Positions 58,301 to 64,000 of a stretch of 64,000 nt of DNA are shown here, piece by piece. Location: contig NC_134950.1 in NCBI RefSeq assembly GCF_965638725.1, positions 132,633,636 through 132,697,635 on the forward strand, read 5' to 3'. Origin of the DNA: Aptenodytes patagonicus. Lineage: Eukaryota > Chordata > Aves > Sphenisciformes > Spheniscidae. A model generated the notes under the pieces. The model saw only the letters and a program-made list of their open reading frames with translations, made no database searches and was not told where the DNA came from. The translations under genes and the position numbers were made by a program. Each line of letters begins with the position of its first letter. The first letter of the stretch is position 1.

Positions 58301-61300
58301 CCACTTCCGCATGTCCTCTTCATGGTCACGTAGGTAAAACCACAGGGTGGCCCGTGGTGTGTATCCACTCTATCCTCTCTCTTGAGCAGAGGGACGCTTC
58401 CTCCTAATGGCTGAGATACTGGTCTGCACAGGTGGGGAGTGGGACGTATCCTCTTTGAATTGCTGGAACTCCCAGGACAGTTTCTCGGCTACCATGTCCG
58501 GCAGTATCTCCACATCTGAGATGCAGGCCCATAGGGAGGAAGAGAGACTTTCTTTGTATTGCCAGAGTTGGCCAGCCAGTTCATCCACCGTTTGTTCCTC
58601 TCCGTCTTTCCAGGTCATTACTGCCAATGCGTTGGCAGACAATGACAGTGCGCTCCGTACAAACTTCCGCCACATGGGTCATGTGCACTTGACTTCATCT
58701 GGATCTTTGGATAACTGCTCGTTGTTCAGGTCATCATAAATCACCTCCAGCATGGCTAATTCCCTCAGGAACTGGATACCTCTCTCCATGGTGGTCCACT
58801 TGCCTGGGTGACATATAACATCTTCCTTGAAGGGACAGCTTTCCTTCATGCCTGACAGGAGCCGCCTGCAGAGGCTGAAGGCTTGTGCCCCTTTTCCAAT
58901 TGCTTTGTCAATGCCCCCTTCCCTGGAAAGGGATCCCAGCTGCTTGGCTTCCCTACCCTCTAATTCCAGGCTACTGGCCCCGTTATCCCAGCATCAGAGC
59001 AGCCAGGTGACAACGTGCTCGGCTGGACAAGGACTGAAATTTTTTCGCATATCTCGCAGCTCACTCGGGGATAGGGATCGGGTGGTTACCATCTCATTTA
59101 TGGGTTCTGCCTCTTCCTCCTCCTGTTCTCGTAATGGCCCTGGTTCATCTTCATCCCTTGCTAAATGAGTTGATTTTCTTGTGTATAGGGGCAACTGATG
59201 CCGGTTGGTTCTCTGGTTCAGCCACAGTGCCTGTCACAGGCGTTTGAGCAGCTGCGATGTCTGTTGCTGAGGTTTGAGTGACACAGCACTATACCAGCTA
59301 CTAGGAAGAAAATTAACTCTATCCCAGCCGAAACCAGGACAATAAGAAAAGAGGAAGAAAGGCTATTTAACTAATCAATGTATTTGGCAATCTGCCAGCT
59401 CTTAGAAAGACAAGTCGTTAAATTGTTTATGTCCCTAAAATCTTCTCACTTAGAGTCTGTGGTCGAAGAGTAGTAGTTGATTCAGTGTGCTGACTGGCCT
59501 GTCTTCAGTGATCTGGAACATAATGTCAGCTTCCAAACTTTGCTTTTTTTCCAGAGGAGTAACATAAATTTTTAAGCTAGAATTCCTTTTGACTTATGAA
59601 ATAATACATCTGTTATGTTTCCTTTTTCTAAAGAATGTAAAAAAAAAAAAAAATATTTTTTTGTCTCACTTAAAGTAATTTTTTTTCACTGTCAAGGGTT
59701 AGTATTAAAATACTAATTCAGTTCATAGTCTGTGTGACCTGGTCATAAGTTACTATTCCATGTAACCTTAGAGGTCTCATACATCACTGATAAAGTGGGG
59801 AAGTTTCTTCAGTGGTCGCAATTTACTTTTCAGTTTCTTCACACTAGCCAAATTCTTATTGCCAAGTAGCATACACAAACTTTTCTCAGTAAGAAAATTA
59901 CTGCTTTGTATAGACTTTCAGGGTATACCTAAGCCTAGATTTTTAGTTCTCATATAATTATTACTAAAATCACCACTTTCTTCTCCTTAATGTTCTAATA
60001 AAGTTCTATACTGTCTGTAAGAGCTTGAAAGAAGCAAGCAGTCAATTTTAAGATGATATATGAACTTTTATTAAAATGGGTATGTACCATAGGATTTTAC
60101 TTTGAATAAAGCATTTCCTGATGTCATTTCAATGAAAGGCAGAGGAAGTTATCTGTACAGCCAAAACCAAGGTATGAAGACATTGTCTAACAATGTTCCT
60201 CACCTGAACTGAAAAAAAAATCCTTTTAATAATCCTTGAGTTAATGGTGGTCTTTCTTTTTTGAAATATAGATTGATATTTGTGCAGAAGAGCTGGGGAA
60301 TAATGTGAGGCCAGCTGCAATGTTATTAGGTGACATAAACGCCGTGACTAAGCAGGTAACGTAATGTCAGGTGTCCTGTTTTGACCTTAATTTCCTCTGA
60401 TTTATATAAAGTAAGTTACCAGTTAAAAAAGGGAAAAAAAAAAAAACTGTTCAAGGAAAACCATTTTTCAGGCAACATACTCATGCTGTGCATCCAGTCT
60501 GTTCCCAAATGAAATGTTAAAGATTCTGATTAGTGTTACTGTGATTGTGCTGGGAACTTTCTTGATAACGTTATTCTTGATGCTCGTGATGGTTTTTTTT
60601 AAATATGTTGAAAGAAATCTCTGCAACATTTCAATGTTGTTCCAGCTCTTACAAGAATTCAGCAAAAGACCATTGAAATATCCTTCTAATTCAGAGTGGT
60701 GGAAGAGGCTAAGAGAGAAAATAATGAACAACGAGGAAAGATCAAAGGTAGTGTTATATTAAAGAAAAGAGGAGGTTTTTTGCCTTAACAGGTACTGATA
60801 CATAATCAGTTTTGTCACTGGTCTATATCCAAGCTTCTCAATTACTTCTGACAGTCATGTCACCCAGACTTTGAAAAGTTACACCATTCTGGTACAGGCT
60901 TACTCTTGTCAGGCTTATGAACTGTAAGTTAAATCTTAATACTTAACTGTAAGTTAAGTTTTCTAGGTTTTGTATAAATTCAAACTGTGTGGAAGTCATT
61001 GAACTTTGGGATTGGGTTCTTAAAAGCCAGTAGTAGACAACCACAGCTAGAGCTGCTGTATTATTGGCAGCAACTTCTAAGCAATGGGCAGGTACTCCAA
61101 GTACCTCCCAGTACTCCAAGTGGAAGCTGGCTTACATGAAGATGCATTCTTAGTTTTCTTCTGTAATTGTGCTGTTTAGCAATGCTGGTGGAAGTATAAT
61201 CTGTTAAAAGCAAGTAGCTATTAAGGCCAGAAGACCACACATGCTTGGCATATGCCTAACTTTATGCAATTTATATTCTGCAAGTTCAGATGCATGTTTC

Positions 61301-63890
61301 CGAGATTGGGATCTAAAATAAATTAATTCTAGCAGATCACTCTTTTGAACTGTCTCCCAGCACACAGATGACAGCTCACTTAGGGTTATCAATAGTCAAA
61401 CCTGCGTGCAGAAAAATTTCATGTGCCTCTCAAGTTAACTGAGTTTTAATAGCTTCCTGTTAATGATAGGCTATCCAAGGGTTGCTGAGCTGAGTGAGCC
61501 TCTGATAAATACATTGTGTCACCAGGATAGATACAGAAGGAGTGACCTTGATGTAGTGCGTGGAAGACCAAATACTTCAGCCTTACCTAGTAAAGTGTAT
61601 TTTTATTTCCATTGTTATTATTTACATGTCTCAGTTCTGCACCGTATTATAAATTCTATGCATAGGAGTTACTAATGTCTCTTATCTTTAAGGGATTAGC
61701 ATTACAGAAATCCCTGCCTATGAATTATTACACAGTCTTTCATCACATCAGAGAACTGATACCCAAGGACTGCATCTTAGTAAGTGAGGGAGCAAACACC
61801 ATGGACATTGGACGAACTATGCTTCCAAATTACCATCCCCGTCAAAGGTGTGGTATTTTCTTTGTTGTACTGACTCAACAAGCTAGATCTATGTATAAAT
61901 GTTTTCATTTAGCTGAGAAGTATGATGGTCCAGAATTTTTTGTAATCCTTTTTAAAGTTTCTAAATAAAAAATAAGTTTAGTATGTTGAGAGAGGGGTTA
62001 AGGGAAGTTTTCCCCTCACACACTGATGACCTGTCATAGATTTTAACAGTTCTCTGCGACTTGTCTGTGTGCTCTGCAAAAGAATGGTGATAGTTTCTCA
62101 CTCTTTTGTAGAAAGTGAGTGAGAAGCAGCGTGTTGAATTCCCTGATGTAGATGTTTATTTCTGTGCTCAGTCTGTGATAAATATTGATTTAAAATAAAA
62201 GCAATATTTTCTTTTCAATTCTCATGTTGAAAAGAATTCATACAAAGTTTTTCTTTGAAACACACTTAAAACCGGGGAAAACTTAAGAAGAATCAACTCA
62301 TTTTGAAAACTGGATTATATATTGGGCACACTTTCATGTAAACCTGCATGCCTAAAATGTAGGCACTCAAATTTGGAAGTGTTGGTATGTCACTTTATAT
62401 TAAAAGTAGACTACACATTTAAGTAGGAATAAAGTGCTCTTTCTTGAATGGGGGGGGAAAAGTTAATTCTGTCTGGTGAGGTGAAACTCTCATCTGACTG
62501 TGAAGCTTGTGCCTTCTTGTGAAAGTGGCACTAAAGTCCTGAATGAACCTAAATACTTCCCTGTAAACAAAAAACAACCAACCAAACAAAAAAACCCTAC
62601 TGCCAGTAAAGTTGGGGGAAGAGTTTGCATTTTTTTCCCCTTAAATAAAATAAGGGCACAGTAATGTTAATGGTTGTCTTTTCAGATTGCATTGTGCACA
62701 TCTGAAAGCAAATTTGAAAAGTGAACCCTAGAATGATCTAGTTCTTTATTATATTCAGTCAAATGTTTGATAAGACTGCAAATGTTTTAAGTGATATAAA
62801 CATACTGGGACTCTAATTAAAATTAAGAACTCTCATACACTAGTTGTACTACAATAAAGAACTATTCTTGTATGCTTTTAGCTTGCATAGTCACAATATT
62901 TCAAAAACATTCAATTACTGTAGAGATAGGCAGACTACATGAAATCTTTCTATATTTAATTCCTTGAAAATATAACTAGAAGTCTGAAAGCCATCGGTTA
63001 AATACTGCTGTTCAAATTTTAGTCTTCTGTTCAACTTTTGAAATCAAATTGAAAGCTGTAATTAAGTTAGATCATTTCAGTCAGAAGCACATAATGGATA
63101 CAAAAGTACATAAAGAAGTAGATTATTCTAGGGCTAAGTTTTCAAATTTGCTTTCAGATACGCTGTTTCGTAAACAATTGGTATAAAGAGATACATCTGG
63201 TGTTATGAAACATTATTTGAATAGTATATGGCAAATTATTAAAAGTAAAGATAAGTCACCATGGATTAACTTAAAAGTTTGAGTAGAAATAAAGGGATAG
63301 TAATTCTGTATTCTCCCCTTTAGGCTTGATGCGGGTACTTTTGGAACGATGGGAGTCGGACTGGCTTTTGCTATAGCAGCTGCAATGGTAGCTAAAGACC
63401 AAACACCTGAAAAGCGAGTCATCTGCGTAGAGGGAGACAGCGCTTTTGGATTTTCTGGGATGGAGGTGGAGACTATTTGTAGGTAACTGGTTTTTGCTCA
63501 AGAAGACCCTCTTCATGTATTGCCAGGATCAATTTAACTAGAAGGCCAAGGATGCTGCTGTTAGATGGTGTACTCTTAAAAGCACGTGAAAACAAGCCAA
63601 AAAATATACGTGGTCATTTTTATGCTGTTGTGACATTATGTGTTACTAGTGATGAGTAGATCATGTTTCAGGTGGAAGTGATTTTTTTTAATTTATTTTC
63701 CTTTTAAGGAAAAGTAACACTTTTAACACCTTACAGAAAGGTGCAAGTATTTCAGAATTCTTCCAAATACATCTTTTTGTAGATACAACTTGCCAATCCT
63801 GATTATCGTAGTAAACAACAATGGGATTTACACTGGTTTGGATGCAGATGCCTGGAAGGAGATGTTAAAGTTTGGAGATCCTGCTATATG
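37318..63890 (+). CDS. HACL1: HACL1: 2-hydroxyacyl-CoA lyase 1, exons 1-15 (3' end outside window)
   Basis: Fifteen exons splice in frame to about 503 codons; human HACL1 is 578 aa, so about 75 residues in one or two exons lie to the right. HACL1 is a peroxisomal thiamine-diphosphate enzyme. It cleaves 2-hydroxyacyl-CoA to formyl-CoA and an aldehyde one carbon shorter, in alpha-oxidation of phytanic acid and 2-hydroxy fatty acids. The N-terminal ThDP PYR domain includes [15 protein letters not shown] and the glutamate of MRNEQA. The central domain includes [14 protein letters not shown]. The C-terminal PP domain carries the Mg/ThDP motif from [17 protein letters not shown] to VVNNNG. The start ATG has G at -3 and +4. 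The PTS1 tail is not in the window. A provirus occupies intron 10 antisense but leaves all exons intact. Confidence 0.95.
37393..38407. other. HACL1 intron 1
   Basis: Starts in the CpG island (to about 37720) and then becomes AT-rich. Long frames in the GC-rich part come from base composition; nothing else was recognised. Confidence 0.75.
38408..38512 (+). CDS. HACL1: HACL1 exon 2: PYR domain with catalytic glutamate
   Basis: Codes [20 protein letters not shown], then [15 protein letters not shown]. Acceptor is ctttttag, donor gtaagt, both phase 0. The Glu of RNEQA is the position that contacts the thiamine pyrimidine in this family. Confidence 0.95.
39587..39635. repeat. Short CTAGCTATTGC tandem-like repeat
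   Basis: GCTAGC/CTAGCTATTGC-type units repeat three to four times with small changes. Local and low complexity. Confidence 0.6.
41081..41351 (-). mobile_element. CR1 LINE 3'-end fragment
   Basis: Starts CACAGAATAGAATCATAGAA and continues through GGTTGGAAAAGACCTCTAAG, CAAGTCCAACCGTCAACCCA and CTTGAGGCCATTTCCTCTTG. These are standard avian CR1 tail sequences in reverse complement. About 270 bp, minus orientation, 5' truncated as usual for CR1. Confidence 0.95.
44125..44165 (+). CDS. HACL1: HACL1 exon 3, 41 nt
   Basis: Codes [13 protein letters not shown] and ends in phase 2 before gtacat. It is flanked by a 5.6-kb intron 2 and a 1.3-kb intron 3. Confidence 0.92.
45394..45428. repeat. CT dinucleotide and TTTG tetranucleotide microsatellite at splice acceptor
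   Basis: About ten CT units are followed by about three to four TTTG units. They end less than 10 bp before the acceptor AG at 45434-45435 of HACL1 exon 4, so they form its polypyrimidine tract. Confidence 0.85.
45436..45516 (+). CDS. HACL1: HACL1 exon 4
   Basis: Codes [20 protein letters not shown] then NATMNCW, phase 2 to phase 2. The acceptor tract upstream is a CT dinucleotide microsatellite followed by TTTG repeats. The donor is gtaatt. Confidence 0.94.
47408..47588 (+). mobile_element. Truncated LTR of the same ERVL-like family as the intron 10 provirus
   Basis: Begins TGTCCTCGTTTCAGCTGGGA and follows the first about 180 bp of the full LTR at 53927-54472 (read on its minus strand) with scattered substitutions. 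The match stops near AGAAAGCTGG. No internal region or second LTR is near, so this is a 3'-truncated solo LTR, plus orientation. Confidence 0.88.
47997..48069 (+). CDS. HACL1: HACL1 exon 5
   Basis: Codes [20 protein letters not shown] then EFPQ. The acceptor is ttttctag and the donor gtacat, ending in phase 0. Confidence 0.95.
48562..48639 (+). CDS. HACL1: HACL1 exon 6
   Basis: Codes [20 protein letters not shown] then PAVIEK, 26 codons in phase 0. Acceptor is ttactcag, donor gtatga. Confidence 0.94.
49635..49729 (+). CDS. HACL1: HACL1 exon 7
   Basis: Codes [20 protein letters not shown] then [11 protein letters not shown], ending in phase 2 before gtacgt. Acceptor is tttctag. Confidence 0.94.
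50058..50177. repeat. 60-bp tandem duplication in HACL1 intron 7
   Basis: Two adjacent 60-bp units each contain a run of A followed by TCCTGTTCTG and GTGGTATGTAGCA. They differ at only two positions (GATAA/GTTAA and TAATG/TAACG). Confidence 0.95.
50271..50383 (+). CDS. HACL1: HACL1 exon 8
   Basis: Codes [20 protein letters not shown], then [17 protein letters not shown], ending in phase 1 before gtagca. The LLIIGKG strand starts the central domain. Confidence 0.94.
52048..52183 (+). CDS. HACL1: HACL1 exon 9
   Basis: Codes [20 protein letters not shown], then [20 protein letters not shown] and AARS, ending in phase 2 before gtaaat. [16 protein letters not shown] is a HACL1 signature. Confidence 0.95.
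52184..53332. other. HACL1 intron 9
   Basis: AT-rich. No repeat or open frame of interest seen. Confidence 0.7.
53333..53438 (+). CDS. HACL1: HACL1 exon 10
   Basis: Codes [20 protein letters not shown] then [15 protein letters not shown], phase 0 end before gtaagc. The provirus-bearing 6.8-kb intron follows. Confidence 0.95.
53927..54472 (-). repeat. ERVL-like 3' LTR, complete
   Basis: 546 bp. On the minus strand it starts TGTCCTGGTTTCAGCTGGGA and ends CACAACA, so it has TG...CA ends. An ATTAAA-type poly(A) variant lies at 54059-54054. The first 61 bp differ from the 5' remnant at two positions. Confidence 0.92.
54911..55860 (-). pseudogene. ERVL-like integrase remnant
   Basis: The HHCC zinc-binding domain is visible ([19 protein letters not shown]). 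The catalytic core follows in the same frame through three stops (55607, 55361 and 55151). The first core aspartate position is Gly (55556-55558, in AWQTGYV), the second (ESDNGTNF) and the glutamate ([10 protein letters not shown]) remain. The C-terminal domain ends [12 protein letters not shown] at 54911. Confidence 0.85.
55860..56490 (-). pseudogene. ERVL-like RNase H remnant
   Basis: The first strand is read as [14 protein letters not shown] with Gly (56230-56232) at the first catalytic aspartate position. Later pieces [17 protein letters not shown] and [10 protein letters not shown] keep the other acidic residues but are in different frames. Frame breaks lie between 56.07 and 56.17 kb. 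Confidence 0.8.
56500..57552 (-). pseudogene. ERVL-like reverse transcriptase remnant
   Basis: The longest open part, 56800-57411, codes 203 residues with [23 protein letters not shown] and [16 protein letters not shown], the typical finger, YxDD and connection signatures. In motif A ([13 protein letters not shown]) the catalytic aspartate position is Gly (57343-57345), while the YIDD aspartates are kept. Stops lie on both sides of this open part. Confidence 0.88.
57553..58063 (-). pseudogene. ERVL-like protease remnant, frameshifted, active-site residue missing
   Basis: The amino half has the retropepsin flap-strand context [14 protein letters not shown], with Gly (57974-57976) where the family's catalytic aspartate is expected. 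The carboxy half has [10 protein letters not shown] but sits in another frame, so a frameshift lies near 57.85 kb. It cannot encode an active enzyme as it stands. Confidence 0.8.
58085..59194 (-). pseudogene. ERVL-like gag remnant
   Basis: One reading frame across this interval is broken by in-frame stops, for example at 58994-58996, 58370-58372 and 58085-58087. An acidic segment ([13 protein letters not shown]) is followed by [14 protein letters not shown] and a helical capsid-like part ([18 protein letters not shown]). Assignment as gag rests on position before protease; the sequence is divergent. Confidence 0.65.
59281..59341 (-). repeat. ERVL-like 5' LTR remnant, 61 bp
   Basis: Contains only the outer 61 bp of the LTR and then jumps directly into gag-type sequence. 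The deletion removed the rest of the LTR, the primer binding site and the gag start, so the element has no complete promoter LTR of its own. Confidence 0.88.
60272..60355 (+). CDS. HACL1: HACL1 exon 11
   Basis: Codes [20 protein letters not shown] then DINAVTKQ. Phase 0 at both ends, acceptor aatatag, donor gtaacg. Confidence 0.94.
60646..60747 (+). CDS. HACL1: HACL1 exon 12
   Basis: Codes [20 protein letters not shown] then [14 protein letters not shown], 34 codons in phase 0. The WW and LREK pattern matches the family. Confidence 0.92.
61693..61847 (+). CDS. HACL1: HACL1 exon 13
   Basis: Codes [20 protein letters not shown], then [20 protein letters not shown] and [11 protein letters not shown], ending in phase 2 before gtgtgg. 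[12 protein letters not shown] is the conserved start of the PP domain. Confidence 0.95.
63324..63482 (+). CDS. HACL1: HACL1 exon 14: ThDP/Mg-binding motif
   Basis: Codes [20 protein letters not shown] and [20 protein letters not shown], ending in phase 2 before gtaact. GDS starts the GD-N thiamine-diphosphate motif. Confidence 0.96.
63783..63890 (+). CDS. HACL1: HACL1 exon 15, last exon in window
   Basis: Codes [20 protein letters not shown] then [15 protein letters not shown], ending in phase 2 (TG) before gtgagc. NNNG closes the ThDP motif. The next residue, Cys or Trp depending on the following exon, is outside the window. Confidence 0.93.
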
Positions 63891-64000
63891 GTGAGCATCT
63901 TCAAAGTACGTTCTGTTAATTAAGGAAGAAGTGACCAAAATGGTCATTCTCTTCACTTTTAATGCTTTGTGATCCAGATTGAAATTTTTCATAAAGTGAA
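63891..64000. other. HACL1 intron 15, right edge of window
   Basis: Starts with the gtgagc donor of exon 15. The last HACL1 exon or exons lie beyond the window. Confidence 0.8.

Larger units (their letters stand above)
53927..59341 (-). mobile_element. Defective ERVL-like endogenous retrovirus in HACL1 intron 10, antisense
   Basis: A 5.4-kb provirus reads on the minus strand. A 3' LTR lies at 53927-54472. Decayed integrase, RNase H, reverse transcriptase, protease and gag follow toward higher coordinates, then a 61-bp remnant of the 5' LTR (59281-59341). The flanks GTAAG (53922-53926) and ATAAG (59342-59346) look like a 5-bp target duplication with one change. There is no env: only about 440 bp separate integrase and LTR. 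Domain order, the 5-bp duplication and lack of env fit class III (ERVL-type) elements. The tRNA primer site and the gag start are deleted. Gag and protease are in one frame with stops; protease-end and pol are in another. Confidence 0.93.
53439..60271. other. HACL1 intron 10, provirus-bearing
   Basis: 6.8-kb intron, of which 5.4 kb is the antisense provirus. Without it the intron would be about 1.4 kb, similar to its neighbours. The flanking parts are AT-rich and unremarkable. Confidence 0.85.
60356..63782. other. HACL1 introns 11 to 14 (around exons 12, 13 and 14)
   Basis: AT-rich introns of 290 bp to 1.5 kb. No repeat, RNA gene or long open frame recognised. Confidence 0.7.

Noticed and set aside
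1..64000. CRISPR arrays, operons, bacterial-type systems or tRNA/rRNA genes
   Set aside because: None seen. All supported genes are spliced vertebrate genes and all repeats are eukaryotic.

Overview
The window is nuclear DNA from a bird. Spliced vertebrate genes, two CR1 LINE 3'-end fragments and two copies of an ERVL-type avian LTR support this. The LTR and gene divergence point to a non-galliform, probably neoavian bird, but the species cannot be read from the sequence. The gene order is the conserved amniote block ANKRD28 - BTD - HACL1 (human 3p25), complete for BTD coding sequence and partial at both window ends. Layout: 1-19.2 kb holds the C-terminal half of ANKRD28 on the plus strand. 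It has 13 coding exons (628-17497, 530 codons, all phases consistent) and a 3'UTR with several poly(A) signals. 19.2-26.6 kb is intergenic space between two convergent gene ends with nothing recognisable. 26.6-32.2 kb holds the three coding exons of BTD on the minus strand (77 + 50 + 394 codons), with all three nitrilase-fold catalytic residues present. A CpG-rich stretch at about 36.6-37.7 kb with three CCAAT/ATTGG boxes is the presumed shared BTD/HACL1 promoter; BTD exon 1 could not be placed. 37.3-63.9 kb holds 15 exons of HACL1 on the plus strand (about 503 codons). The last one or two exons, with the peroxisomal targeting signal, lie beyond the window. The three genes do not form one pathway. 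ANKRD28 is a protein phosphatase 6 scaffold, BTD is a secreted enzyme that recycles biotin, and HACL1 is a peroxisomal thiamine-diphosphate lyase of 2-hydroxy and phytanic fatty acids. BTD and HACL1 are linked by position and probably by their promoter. The main accessory element is a defective ERVL-like provirus (53927-59341) lying antisense inside HACL1 intron 10. It is flanked by an imperfect 5-bp target duplication, has a full 3' LTR and only 61 bp of its 5' LTR, and has gag and pro-pol but no env. Stops and a frameshift break it. In all four of its catalytic domains the first catalytic aspartate position is a glycine, which is the most unusual observation here. I found no evidence for an entirely new biological system. 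The remaining observations are small: a 27-nt microexon, a hairpin near a poly(A) signal, G-quadruplex tracts, a microsatellite used as a splice polypyrimidine tract, and short tandem duplications.
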